The translations under genes and the position numbers were made by a program. From an uncultured Clostridia bacterium (lineage in GTDB: Bacteria > Bacillota > Clostridia > TANB77 > CAG-508), in contig CANQCU010000007.1 of the NCBI GenBank assembly GCA_947590905.1, forward strand, positions 1 to 64,000: DNA of 64,000 bases, written 5' to 3'. Under the pieces are notes generated by a model that searched no databases, was not told the origin of the DNA, and saw only the letters and a list, made by a program, of their open reading frames with translations. Below are positions 18,209 through 27,687 of the stretch, in pieces. Each line of letters opens with the position of its first letter. The first letter of the stretch is position 1.

Positions 18209-18961
18209 CTATTTATTATTCTTTCCTTCTATTTTTTGATTAATCATATTTGCAATGTAACCTGCACCATAGCCATTATCAATATTTACAGTACTTACTC
18301 CATTACTACAAGAATTTAACATGCTTAAAAGGGCTGCTAATCCGTTAAAACTTGCACCGTATCCACATGATGTTGGTACCGCTATAACTGGTGATTTCAC
18401 CATTCCAGATACCACAGATGCAAGTGCCCCTTCCATTCCCGCAATTGCTATAATACAGTTTGCTCTATCTAAGCTTTTTCTTTGTGATAATATTCTATCA
18501 ATTCCTGCAACTCCTACATCATAGATTCTTTCTACTTTACTTCCAAAGAATTCTGCAGTCTGAGCTGCTTCTTCAGCAACTGGAATATCTGATGTTCCTC
18601 CTGTGCAAATCACAATGTTCCCCACTTTTTCTTTTGGCTTTTCTATTTTAAGTATTCTGGAAATACTATCATAAGTTACTTGTGGTAAATCTTTTTTTAC
18701 TAATTCATATTGATTTTTCGAAGCTCTCGTACCAAGGACTTCACCATTTTCTTTATATATGGACATATATATTTTAGCTAAATATTCATCTGGCTTTCCT
18801 TGGCAAAATACTACCTCACTTACTCCAACTCTTTCTTTTCTGTTATGGTCTATTTTCGCGTAACCTAAATCTTCATACTGATTTTTATTTATTTCTTTTT
18901 CTGCATCTTCAATTGAGATTTCTTGATTTTTAAGTTTTTCTAATATTTCTTTAATTTCCAT
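18209..18961 (-). CDS. larB: Pyridinium-3,5-biscarboxylate mononucleotide synthase LarB
   Basis: 250 residues with a PurE-like fold. LarB carboxylates nicotinate adenine dinucleotide as the first step of nickel-pincer cofactor synthesis. Motifs include GVSEVVFCQGKP, IVICTGGTSDIPVAEEAAQT, VGVAGIDRIL, GMEGALASVVSG and VPTSCGYGASFNGLAALL. It lies 90 nt downstream of larC on the same strand. LarE, the sulfur transferase, is not in the window. Confidence 0.93.
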   Translation of the reverse strand: MEIKEILEKLKNQEISIEDAEKEINKNQYEDLGYAKIDHNRKERVGVSEVVFCQGKPDEYLAKIYMSIYKENGEVLGTRASKNQYELVKKDLPQVTYDSISRILKIEKPKEKVGNIVICTGGTSDIPVAEEAAQTAEFFGSKVERIYDVGVAGIDRILSQRKSLDRANCIIAIAGMEGALASVVSGMVKSPVIAVPTSCGYGASFNGLAALLSMLNSCSNGVSTVNIDNGYGAGYIANMINQKIEGKNNK

Positions 18962-19051
18962 TAAGGCCTTCTCTCTCCTATTTTCTACATATTAAGTTTT
19001 TATTTAGAGATAAATTTTTTAGAATCTATCTTATCATTCATACTTTATCTC

Positions 19052-20239
19052 TTACATATTTATTTCTTTGTATAATTCTTTAAGTGGAACATTACATTTT
19101 TCAGCTATTTCTTTTATGCTTTCATATTCTGGATATATATATTCTTCATTATCATTTTTTACTTTCTTTGCCTTTATCTTTCCATATTTCGTATCTAGCT
19201 CAATAATTTCTCTTGGAAGCTCTATTCTATCTTCAAAATGATACCTTATTCCTATTGTTGTTGTTTCTCTAAAAATTATATTTTGAAGAATATGAATATT
19301 TTCTGGTTTGGCACAAACAGTTAGTTTATATGCTGGTCTATTCTTTTTCATATATATTGGTGTATAAAAAGCATCTAATGCTCCATTTAAAAGTAGCTTT
19401 TCTATTGTATATCCAAGAATTTCACCGTTTGAATCATCTATATTGGTTTCCATCACTAAAATGGAATTATCTCTTTTATCTTTAGAATTTTCTAACATAT
19501 TATCTTCTATTTCACCATAATATACTTTTAAGACATTAGGAATTTTTAAATCCTTATATCCAGCTCCCCAACCTATTTTTTCTACATTTATCATAGGAAG
19601 TGGAATGAACTCTTCGGCAAGTGTTGCAATTATTGCAGCTCCTGTTGGAGTTACAAGCTCTGTATCTTCATCTATTTGCCTAAACTTAACATTTGAAGAT
19701 GCAAATATTTCACTTGTTGCAGGAACTGGAACCGACATTGTCCCATGTGCACATTCTATAAAGCCATGTCCATCATTTACAATGCTTGAAATTATTTTAT
19801 CAGGCCTTATTCTATTAATAAGTATTGCTGTGCCAACAATATCTATAATAGAGTCTATTGCTCCAACTTCATGAAAATGTATTTCATCTATACTTTTTCC
19901 ATGTACTTTTGATTCTGCTTCTGCAACTTTTAAAAATATCTTTTTAGATAGATTTTTTGTATCTTCTTCTAGATTACTTTCATCAATTATCTTATATATT
20001 TCATGCAAATTTCTGTGTTCATGATTATGGCTATGATGATGCTCATGTAAAATAACATCTACATACGTTGCTGTAATTCCATTTTTTACCTTCTTTGATA
20101 TTTCGATATTATATCCATCTACATTTAGCTTTTTTAATTCTTCTAATAAATACTCTTTATCTTCTGTTATTTCTAACAAACTTCCAAGTGTCATATTTCC
20201 ACTTATTCCACTTGAAGTATCAAAATACAATACTTTCAA
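19052..20239 (-). CDS. larC: Nickel insertion protein LarC
   Basis: About 395 residues. LarC puts nickel into the pincer cofactor of lactate racemase-type enzymes using CTP. Features are the start LKVLYFDTSSGISGNM, a His-rich loop (HEHHHSHNHEHRNLHE) that could bind metal, HFHEVGAIDSIIDIVG, and ELVTPTGAAIIATL. I choose the TTG at 20239 since AGGAGGAATAAAT precedes it; the longer frame upstream adds unconserved residues. In many organisms larC is split by a programmed frameshift. Here it is one frame. Operon with larB. Confidence 0.92.
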   Translation of the reverse strand: MKVLYFDTSSGISGNMTLGSLLEITEDKEYLLEELKKLNVDGYNIEISKKVKNGITATYVDVILHEHHHSHNHEHRNLHEIYKIIDESNLEEDTKNLSKKIFLKVAEAESKVHGKSIDEIHFHEVGAIDSIIDIVGTAILINRIRPDKIISSIVNDGHGFIECAHGTMSVPVPATSEIFASSNVKFRQIDEDTELVTPTGAAIIATLAEEFIPLPMINVEKIGWGAGYKDLKIPNVLKVYYGEIEDNMLENSKDKRDNSILVMETNIDDSNGEILGYTIEKLLLNGALDAFYTPIYMKKNRPAYKLTVCAKPENIHILQNIIFRETTTIGIRYHFEDRIELPREIIELDTKYGKIKAKKVKNDNEEYIYPEYESIKEIAEKCNVPLKELYKEINM

Positions 20240-20366
20240 ATTTATTCCTCCTCTTAAAAACATAATAATCATATCATAAAATGGAGAAAAATAAAATATT
20301 AAAAGATAAATTTAATTAGCTACTAAACATTGAAGCTAATTAGTCAATTAAATTAGCTTTATAATA

Positions 20367-20388
20367 AGCCAAACAAAAAAGTTTGGCT
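20367..20388 (-). terminator. Hairpin after tspO
   Basis: AGCCAAAC-6 nt-GTTTGGCT just past the stop on the minus strand; T run weak. Confidence 0.5.
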
Positions 20389-20397
20389 CTGTTCTTA

Positions 20398-20856
20398 TTA
20401 TCTATTCAAAATATATATTGAAAAATTTAGGTATGTTGCAAATAATAACCATAAAATATAAGGTATTTGCAAAAGTCCTGCTAGTTTATCTTTTGAATAA
20501 AAATCCATAATCATCTTTATTACTAAGGCATCTAAAACTAATATCCAAATAAATGCAAGAAATCTTAAATCAAATACGAAAAATATAATTGGCCAGAGTA
20601 AATTTACTATAAGTTGAGAATAATATAAAATAGATGTCTCTTTTGTAAGCAAATCTTTTGTTTTTAATCTTCCATAAGATACTCCCATTAATATGTAAAG
20701 AATAGTCCAAACTATTGGAAACAATATTCCTGGTGGTGCAAGTTCTGGTTTTATTAGTTCGTTATAATCCATAAACCCAGAAATAATTATGCTAACTATT
20801 CCTCCTAATATTAATGGTAGTGCAATTGATTTTATGTAAATTTTTACATTTTCCAT
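20398..20856 (-). CDS. tspO: TspO/MBR family membrane protein
   Basis: 152 residues with five membrane helices, normal for TspO (tryptophan-rich sensory protein, binds porphyrins). The signature LAPPGILFPIVWTILYILMG fits the family motif P-P-x-x-x-F-x-x-x-W-x-x-L-Y. I choose the ATG at 20856 because TATGGAGGTTTTT precedes it; an in-frame start at 20904 lacks a site. Single gene. Confidence 0.9.
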   Translation of the reverse strand: MENVKIYIKSIALPLILGGIVSIIISGFMDYNELIKPELAPPGILFPIVWTILYILMGVSYGRLKTKDLLTKETSILYYSQLIVNLLWPIIFFVFDLRFLAFIWILVLDALVIKMIMDFYSKDKLAGLLQIPYILWLLFATYLNFSIYILNR

Positions 20857-21073
20857 AAAAACCTCCATAACTCTTTTATTTTGTTTATACATGTATATGC
20901 TCAATTAATAAATTTTTGCCTATATTTTAATTGTTAAATTTTGCCAATGTTTTATTTAATTTTTCTTTTACATATTTTCGTTACTTTTTTGTATAAATAT
21001 GCATTAATATTTTTTTATTTTTAGCAAATACTATTTTTATGCGAAATTTGTTTTCACATTTATGGAGGTTTCT

Positions 21074-21514
21074 ATGGAAAGTAAGAATGAAAATTTAAAT
21101 ATATTAGATGAAGTAAACAAAGGTGCTACAATGGGAATGGATGCAATATCTTACGTTAATGAAAAAGCAAGTGATAATGATTTTAAAAAAGTTCTTGATA
21201 CAGAATATAACAAATATCAAAAAATTTCTGAAAGAGTAAATAATCTTTATGATAAATATTCTGATAAAGAACCTCATGAAACAAATGCCATGAATAAGAT
21301 GATGACATGGTATGGAATACAAATGAGAACAATGATGGATGATACTACTTCAAAATTATCTGAACTTTTAATGCAAGGAACTAACATGGGAATTATTGAA
21401 GGAAGAAGATTATTAAATGAGCATCAAGATGCTGCACCTGACGTAAAAAATATATTAAATGACTTTGTTGTAATGCAAGAGGATAGCGTTGAAACTTTGA
21501 AAAAATATTTGTAG
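21074..21514 (+). CDS. Ferritin-like/DUF2383-type four-helix protein
   Basis: 146 residues, all helical, no signal or membrane segment (DEVNKGATMGMDAISYVNEK, DVKNILNDFVVMQEDSVETL). The pattern of helices with Glu and His suits small ferritin-like proteins often linked to spores or stress, but the family call is tentative. I choose ATG 21074, which follows TATGGAGGTTTCT; an upstream in-frame ATG overlaps that site. The gene points away from tspO. Confidence 0.6.
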   Translation: MESKNENLNILDEVNKGATMGMDAISYVNEKASDNDFKKVLDTEYNKYQKISERVNNLYDKYSDKEPHETNAMNKMMTWYGIQMRTMMDDTTSKLSELLMQGTNMGIIEGRRLLNEHQDAAPDVKNILNDFVVMQEDSVETLKKYL

Positions 21515-21574
21515 TAAATTTTTTCAAAAGGTTATATTGGTAAATGATTATAATAAATTAATTTAATAATTATA

Positions 21575-21680
21575 GGAGATTAATATATAGTTTTTCTCAA
21601 GAAAATTTGTCAGGTTTTAGGGTAATCCGTAAGCAGCAGGCTTGACAAACTTTTCTTTCGAAAAATATATATTAATCTCC
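21575..21680. repeat. Long imperfect palindrome with unique core
   Basis: Outer arms GGAGATTAATATATA and TATATATTAATCTCC, inner TTTGTCA...TGACAAA, and a loop with AGGGTAATCCGTAAGCAGCA. It lies between convergent genes (21514 plus, 21735 minus), so it may serve as a terminator. The arm-core layout resembles repeat family 1 but the core is different. Confidence 0.6.
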
Positions 21681-21734
21681 GTGTCTTTTTATTTAAATAT
21701 ATAATCTCAAAATTGCTCTGAAATAAAGCTTTTA

Positions 21735-22839
21735 TTATTTATACAATTCTACATAAAATTCTATGAATTTAGAATCATTTTTTACATATATATTTCCACC
21801 GTGCAATTCAATAATCTCTTTTGTTATTGCAAGACCAAGACCTGTCCCTCCTGTTTTAGTTGATCTAGATTCATCTATCCTATAAAATTTATCAAAAATT
21901 TTGTCTAATTTGTATTGTGGTATTTTGTCTCCTTCATTTCTAAATATTAATTCTATTTTATCATCATATTCTTTTAAAGAAATTTGAATTGTAGAATTTT
22001 CATAGCTATAATTTATTGCATTTTTTAGTAAATTTCCAAAAGCTCTTGCAAGTTTATCTCCATCTCCTAGAAACATTACATTCTCTTCTTTTTCTACCTG
22101 ATATTCTAATTTTTTCTCTTGAAGCATTGGATAAAATTCTTCTAATAATTGCCCAAGAAGAAGTGATAAATCTATTTTAGATTTGTTAATCGGCATATCA
22201 TGTAAGTCATATTTTGTTATTTCAAAAAACTGGTTTGTAAGGTCCTCTACTCTTACTGCTTTATCTAATGCTATTTGCAAATATTTATCTCTTAAATTCT
22301 GAGAAATATCTTTTTCTTGAGTTAAAAGTGTTAGATATCCTATTGTTGATGTAAGGGGTGTTTTTAAGTCATGTGCCATATACATTATAAGGTCATTTTT
22401 CTTGCTTACTGCATCTTTGGCTGCATTTTGGTTTGTAATTAAGTCTATTCTTATTTTATTTATTCTATTTTCTACTATTCCGAAGTTCACTAGATAACTT
22501 TATATCTCTTTCTGGATCCTTTAATACTTTATCCATTGAGTCAATTATTTCTATCATTCCTTCTATTGACTTTTTTATTAAGTTATATGCAACAATAGAA
22601 AATACAAAAATAAATATTATTGCTATAATAAGCATTTTGTTATGCACGCAAAATAGATACAGATTTCTATCTATACCTGAAACATATTCTGCAATAGGGT
22701 CTGACAAAATTCCCCCATCTATTATCAAAAGCGTTGCAAAAAAGATAATTAAAGAATAAATAACTATTCTTATAGCTGTTTTAATTGCTATACTATTTCT
22801 TAATTTTATAATATCGTCATCAATCAATTTTGTATCCAA
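21735..22839 (-). CDS. VanS-like sensor histidine kinase, one CGGA +1 site
   Basis: The joined protein is about 367 residues. Two membrane segments (IVIYSLIIFFATLLII, KMLIIAIIFIFVFSIVAYNL) enclose a short outer loop, followed by a HAMP-like linker. The HisKA phosphoacceptor region is YMAHDLKTPLTSTIGYL and the ATPase domain has N box NLLKNAINYS and G box GTGLGLAITKEI. The break is at CGG 22480-22482. Before it the frame reads IKLSSEL, and skipping C gives GIVENRINKIRIDLI, the linker helix of VanS-type kinases. It overlaps the regulator gene by 20 nt. Likely senses the cell envelope. Confidence 0.9.
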
Positions 22840-23500
22840 CTCCCCATACTGTTTTTATAAATTTAGGCTTTTTAGTATCTTCACCTAATTTTTCTCTTAT
22901 TCTTCTAATATGAACCATTATTGTATTGTTACAGTCTAAATATTTTTCTTTCCAAACATTTTCAAAAAGCACTTCTGAACTTACAACATGTCCTTTATTT
23001 TGTGCTAAATATAAAAGTATATCAAACTCTAACGGTGTTAGTTCTATTGGCTTATCATAAAGTAAGCACTTATGTTCGTCTTTTCTTATTTCTAGACCAT
23101 CTATATAAATACTTTCATTTTCTGATTTTTCGTTATATTTTGTATATCTTCTAATATTAGATTTTACCCTTGCAATAAGTTCAAGTGGATTAAAAGGTTT
23201 TGTCATATAATCATCTGCGCCAAGTGTTAATCCATTAATTTTATCCTTATCATCTATTTTGGCAGTTAGCATTATTATAGGAAATTTTAGATTTTTATCT
23301 CTTATATATTTACAAATTTCAAAACCGTCTTTTCCTTTAATCATGACGTCAAGTATCGCAAAATCCAAATCGACTGTATCTATACAATTAATTGCTTCTT
23401 CTGATGTATAAAATTTATATACTTCATAGCCTTCATTTTTTAAATACAATTCTACTAAATCTGCTATTTCTTTTTCATCATCTAATACTAATATCTTCAT
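22820..23500 (-). CDS. VanR-like OmpR-family response regulator
   Basis: 226 residues. The receiver domain (MKILVLDDEKEIADLVELYL, phosphoacceptor Asp in DFAILDVMIKGKDG, Lys in YMTKPFNPLEL) is followed by a winged-helix DNA-binding domain (ELTPLEFDILLYLAQNKGHV, NTIMVHIRRIREKLGEDTKK, IKTVWGVGYKID). It pairs with the overlapping sensor kinase. It is divergent from the C39 peptidase gene with a 161-nt shared upstream region, so the peptidase is a candidate target. Confidence 0.94.
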   Translation of the reverse strand: MKILVLDDEKEIADLVELYLKNEGYEVYKFYTSEEAINCIDTVDLDFAILDVMIKGKDGFEICKYIRDKNLKFPIIMLTAKIDDKDKINGLTLGADDYMTKPFNPLELIARVKSNIRRYTKYNEKSENESIYIDGLEIRKDEHKCLLYDKPIELTPLEFDILLYLAQNKGHVVSSEVLFENVWKEKYLDCNNTIMVHIRRIREKLGEDTKKPKFIKTVWGVGYKID

Positions 23501-23661
23501 ATTTTTTCCTTTCTCTACACATGTATTATAGCATATAACTTTTTATGTTTCACTCAAAATTACATAAATGTAAGAAAATTTTAAGAAATGATTAAGGTTT
23601 TCTTAAAAAATTTTTTTATTTTTTACTATATAATATAGACATATTCAAAGGAGGAATTTGT

Positions 23662-24432
23662 TTGAAAAAGAGAAAAAAAGTTAAATTAGGTAGAATATTT
23701 ATTTTTATTATTCTACTCATATGTATAATATATTTTTTTATAAAAGTTAATAATTCAAATATCGCAAATGAGATATCTTTTAAAATTAATTCTAATTTAG
23801 TTAATGTCAATAATAGTAAATACAAAGCTATTGGTGAGGATACAAATAAGGATTATTCTGGGAAGCGGTAAAGAAAAAGTAGAAGATAAAGACCGGATAT
23901 TCTACAACTTTTACAACTGTTGATAATTCTAAAATATATAAAGAGTATAAGCAAAACGGCGTATCTTCTTGGAGTAATAAGCCTTATTGGGATGCAGATA
24001 TGGCTAATAGTGGCTGTCGGAATTACTTCTATGGCAATTATTTTAAGTGGATATGGATTAGATTATACACCAGGAGATTTAAGAGAAAAATATTATCCTG
24101 TACTTGATGGTGAAAACATTTCAAAGGAGCTAAAAAATACCTTTAAAATAAAAAATAGTGACTTTTACTTTGATTCTGTGCATTTATCAAGTAAGAATAT
24201 TATTGCTCATTTACAAACTAATCGCCCAGTTTTAGTTTGCATTTGGAATAAGCCAGAGGAGAACAGATGGACAACTGCCTCTCACTATATGGTTTTGCTT
24301 GCAACTGATGGTAAAGATAAAGTTTATGTATCAAATCCAAATGGTTTAGAAGGTACTTATAAAGCTTCTGGTTGGTATGATATTGATGAGATACTTCCAT
24401 ATCTTGCAAAAGCTCTTTATATTGAGGAATAA
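23662..24432 (+). CDS. Membrane-anchored C39-like cysteine peptidase, three +1 sites
   Basis: TTG start at 23662 after CAAAGGAGGAATTTG. An N-terminal anchor (RIFIFIILLICIIYFFIKV) and linker precede a papain-like C39 domain. Three in-frame CGGs lie at 23866-23868 (CGGT), 23894-23896 and 24018-24020 (CGGA). Skipping C each time joins SGK-GKEKVEDKD-GYSTTFTTVDNSKIY and WSNKPYWDADMANSGC-GITSMAIILSGYGL. The last is the catalytic motif, with the third shift directly after the active-site Cys. The C-terminal His is in ASHYMVLLATDG. Joined length is 256 residues. In plain triplets the gene stops at 23871. Likely cleaves peptides outside the membrane; substrate unknown. Confidence 0.9.
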
Positions 24433-24450
24433 TTTTCAATAAATTTTTTT

Positions 24451-24482
24451 GGAGAGATGTTTATAGCGTTCTACATCTCTCC
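24451..24482. terminator. Bidirectional terminator between C39 peptidase and anti-sigma genes
   Basis: GGAGAGATGT-12 nt-ACATCTCTCC, flanked by T runs on one side and A runs on the other, between converging genes. Confidence 0.8.
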
Positions 24483-24512
24483 AAAAATTTTATATAGAAT
24501 TTGCACCAACTT

Positions 24513-25541
24513 TTATTTTTTTACAGATGTCCTTTCATTTAATATTTCGCCATTCTCACTGCAATCATATTCTCTTTCTTGTTTAATCTTATCTCCATCT
24601 TCATAAATTTCAATTACATGGTATCCATTTAATTCTGGTTTTTTTACGTCTTCATCTGTCAATTCTCCAAATTTAATTTCATATTCTTCCAGATGCATTT
24701 GACTATCATCATAATATGCTACAGGTAATCCTGTCTTTACATCAAAATACCATCTTTGTTCATCATCTTTTATCTCATAGCAATCTTTTTCGTCAAACTT
24801 TACTCTATGAATATCTCCAAATAATGTTAATTTTAATATATCTTTAAAATTTATTAAATTGCACCAATATGGTAAAGTATAATCATAATCATAATCTAAA
24901 TTATTATCCATGTGTCTTATTAAAGCTGTTTTATGTTCGGCATATTTTATCCCTGTTTCTTTTTCTTTTTGAGTCGAAGTACGGGCTCCATCAAGTACAC
25001 TAAGATATTCATTATTTGATTGATATATTAATCTTCTTGAGTTTGGAATCACTTCATATACTATTTTTTCATCCTTTTCTTTGCCTTTATACTCCTCCAT
25101 CTCTACTAAATAAGCTCCATCTTTAGTATAAGTTATAGTTTTATCCATTGAACTGCCATTATATTCTCTTGTTTCCCTATATAAATTATCTTTATTAGCT
25201 TTTACAGCCATTTGTGTTCTAAGAATTGAACCTCCAACCATATATAGTCTTGTTCCAAAAAGTGTTCCATATCGTACTGCAAATAGTGCTATTATAATTA
25301 AAAACGCATTTCTAAATATTTTTAGTTTTCTGTTATATTTTTTAATATATTTTACCTCTTTGTCACTACTTCTTTTTGCATTTACTTCTATGTCTTTTTT
25401 CATGCTATCTAGCACTCTTGTACACTCTTCACAAGTTTTAATATGTTCTTCTACAAATTCATTTGTCTCATTACTTGTGAGATTTTCTAGGTAATTTGGT
25501 AAAATGTCTTGTACAATTTTACATTCTTTTTTCTCTTTCAT
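24513..25541 (-). CDS. Anti-sigma factor with zinc finger and outer lipoprotein-like domain
   Basis: About 342 residues. The N-terminal zf-HC2 domain (CKIVQDILPNYLENLTSNET, then H-x3-C-x2-C in HIKTCEEC) binds ECF sigma factors. One membrane segment (FRNAFLIIIALFAVRYGTLF) follows. The large outer domain has a beta-rich pattern ending FGELTDEDVKKPELNGYHV, which resembles the C-terminus of the protein at 62640 (FNKLTDEDMTRPDLTGYDI). It overlaps the sigma gene. ATG 25541 is preferred over the GTG at 25550 because of the ribosome binding site. Probably holds the sigma factor inactive until an envelope signal. Confidence 0.85.
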   Translation of the reverse strand: MKEKKECKIVQDILPNYLENLTSNETNEFVEEHIKTCEECTRVLDSMKKDIEVNAKRSSDKEVKYIKKYNRKLKIFRNAFLIIIALFAVRYGTLFGTRLYMVGGSILRTQMAVKANKDNLYRETREYNGSSMDKTITYTKDGAYLVEMEEYKGKEKDEKIVYEVIPNSRRLIYQSNNEYLSVLDGARTSTQKEKETGIKYAEHKTALIRHMDNNLDYDYDYTLPYWCNLINFKDILKLTLFGDIHRVKFDEKDCYEIKDDEQRWYFDVKTGLPVAYYDDSQMHLEEYEIKFGELTDEDVKKPELNGYHVIEIYEDGDKIKQEREYDCSENGEILNERTSVKK

Positions 25542-26020
25542 TTTCACCACTCTCCTTTAATTTTTGCTTACCTCTATAAAATGTTACTCTTGCCCAAGTT
25601 TCTGTTTTATTTAGTATTGTACCTATCTCTTTAAAACTTAACTCTCCTGTTAGCCTTAAATACATAACTTCTTTTGTTTTATTATCCAAATTTTGCATTT
25701 TTTTAAATAAATCTAGTTTATTTGTATTTGCTATTGCTGTTTCTTCTGTGTTTTCTAGTGCAATTAAAGAAATTTCTTCATCATCTATGTTTTTTAGCTT
25801 TTTTCTTTTATTGTATTCGTCAAACCACAAATGCTTTGCTATTTGGCATAACCACACAGACATTTTAGAGTTTCCTTTAAAGCTATCAATCTTTGTAACT
25901 GCTCTATAAAATGTTTCTTGGGTAAGCTCTTCAGCCATATCGCTGTCTCCGAGTTAAGCAGAATAGGTATTTATATACTGTCTTAAAATATTCTTTGTAT
26001 ATTTCTTCAATATTCTGCAT
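25519..26020 (-). CDS. ECF sigma factor (sigma-70 family), one CGGA +1 site
   Basis: The joined protein is about 166 residues. It starts MQNIEEIYKEYFKTVYKYLF at ATG 26020, after AAAGGAGGAAAAGTT. At CGG 25949-25951 the frame reads YLFCLT; skipping C gives GDSDMAEELTQETFYRAVTK, the conserved region 2 motif. Region 4 is LRLTGELSFKEIGTILNKTE. Without the shift the N-terminal third of region 2 is lost and a plain-triplet caller would start at 25938 without a good site. The anti-sigma gene overlaps its end. Confidence 0.92.
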
Positions 26021-26090
26021 AACTTTTCCTCCTTTTCTATATGACTGTTTATCCTATTATTTCGTTACAAAAAATAAAAAAGTTCCTATG

Positions 26091-26210
26091 TATTAATATT
26101 TAGCAGTAAGACTGTGCGTTTGAAATCCTAAATATATTTTGTCATAAAATAAAATTATATAAAGTCAAAATTTTTAGGTTCTAAATATGCTTTAGTGCTA
26201 AATATTAATA
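26091..26210. repeat. Long palindrome between sigma factor and pncB
   Basis: Outer arms TATTAATATTTAGCA and TGCTAAATATTAATA, inner arms CCTAAATATATTTTG and CAAAATTTTTAGG, around an AT-rich centre. It may serve as pncB terminator (the gene ends at 26229 on the minus strand). No shared core with repeat family 1. Confidence 0.6.
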
Positions 26211-26228
26211 TACAAGAACAACTTTTTA

Positions 26229-27662
26229 TTACATTTTAGTTCTATTTAAAATATCAGTTTTTAAATCATACAACTTCTTTGATAAATCTACATAGTACTT
26301 TTGAGGATTATTTAATCTCTTTACCTCATCCCATATTGTACTTAGATCCTTCTTTGAATATTCTGCAATTTCCTTCAAAGTAGGTGTTTTATATATAAGT
26401 TTTCCGTTTTCAAATATCTTTTCTTGTAACTCACGTACATAGTAATTAGTTAATACTTTTCTTTTCCAAGTATTATGCTCATCAAATATCTCATATCCTT
26501 CATCTGAAACTGTTTCATCTTTTAACATTACAACATCTGCTAAAGCATAGTTTGTATCTTTAGAATAGAATCTGCACACTTTTTTAAAGCTTGGATTTGT
26601 TATTTTTTCCGTATTATCACTTATTTTTATTCTTGGTTCTATTTTTCCATCTTTTTCAATTCCAACTAATTTATATACTCCCCCGAATACTGGATCACTT
26701 TTTGATGTAATTAAGTTTTCTCCTACTCCAAAGCTATCTACTTGTGCATTTTGTGCTATTAATGAGTTTATTAAATATTCATCAAGTGAATTTGTTAAAC
26801 ATATTTTGCAGTTTTTATATCCTGCATTATCTAATGCTTCTCTTACTTTTTTAGAAAGATATGCTAAATCTCCACTATCAAGTCTGACTGCAAAGTTTTC
26901 TATTCCTTTTGGCTTTAATACTTCATCAAATACTCTAATAGCATTTGGAAGTCCACTCTTTAATGTATCATATGTATCTATTAGTAATGTGCAATTATTA
27001 GGATATAATTCGGCATAAGCTTTAAATGCCTCATATTCACTATCAAAACTTTGTATCCAGCTATGTGCCATAGTACCTGATGCAGGAACATTAAATTTCT
27101 TTGCAGTAACTGTACATGATGTTCCACAAGCTCCTCCAATCATTGCAGCTCTTGCTCCATATATTGCAGCGCTTACGCCATGTGCTCTTCTTGCTCCAAA
27201 TTCCATTACAGGTCTACCATTTGCTGCTCTTACTATTCTTGATGTTTTTGTTGCAATTAGGCTTTGATGATTTATTATAACTAAAATTGCTGTTTCTAGA
27301 AATTGTGCTTCTATAACTGGTGCTTTTACTGTAATTATGGGTTCATTAGGAAAAACTACAGTTCCCTCTGGTACTGCCCATATATCTCCTGTGAATTTAA
27401 AATTCAATAAATATTTAAAATAATCTTCTGAAAATAAATTTTGACTTCTAAGATATTCTATATCTTCTTCATTAAATTTCAAATTTTGTACATAATCAAT
27501 TACTTGTTCTAATCCTGCTGCTATTGCATATCCTCCTCTGTCTGGTACTTTCCTAAAAAAGACATCAAAATATGCAATTTCATTTTTATTTTTTTCGAAA
27601 TATCCATTTGTCATTGTAATTTCATAAAAATCTGTTAATAGTTCTATATCTTCTTCTTTCAT
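26229..27662 (-). CDS. pncB: Nicotinate phosphoribosyltransferase
   Basis: About 477 residues. PncB joins nicotinate to PRPP in NAD salvage. Visible motifs are LLTDFYEITMTNGYFEKNK, ARRAHG, GTSCTVTAKKFNVPASGTMAHSW, LLIDTYDT and VRLDSGDLAYLSKKVREALD. I choose ATG 27662 since GTGAGGTATAAA upstream works as the ribosome binding site. nadE lies 25 nt upstream on the same strand, so the pair forms a two-gene NAD operon. The frame is unbroken. Confidence 0.95.
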   Translation of the reverse strand: MKEEDIELLTDFYEITMTNGYFEKNKNEIAYFDVFFRKVPDRGGYAIAAGLEQVIDYVQNLKFNEEDIEYLRSQNLFSEDYFKYLLNFKFTGDIWAVPEGTVVFPNEPIITVKAPVIEAQFLETAILVIINHQSLIATKTSRIVRAANGRPVMEFGARRAHGVSAAIYGARAAMIGGACGTSCTVTAKKFNVPASGTMAHSWIQSFDSEYEAFKAYAELYPNNCTLLIDTYDTLKSGLPNAIRVFDEVLKPKGIENFAVRLDSGDLAYLSKKVREALDNAGYKNCKICLTNSLDEYLINSLIAQNAQVDSFGVGENLITSKSDPVFGGVYKLVGIEKDGKIEPRIKISDNTEKITNPSFKKVCRFYSKDTNYALADVVMLKDETVSDEGYEIFDEHNTWKRKVLTNYYVRELQEKIFENGKLIYKTPTLKEIAEYSKKDLSTIWDEVKRLNNPQKYYVDLSKKLYDLKTDILNRTKM

Positions 27663-27687
27663 TTTATACCTCACTTTTAAATAAATT

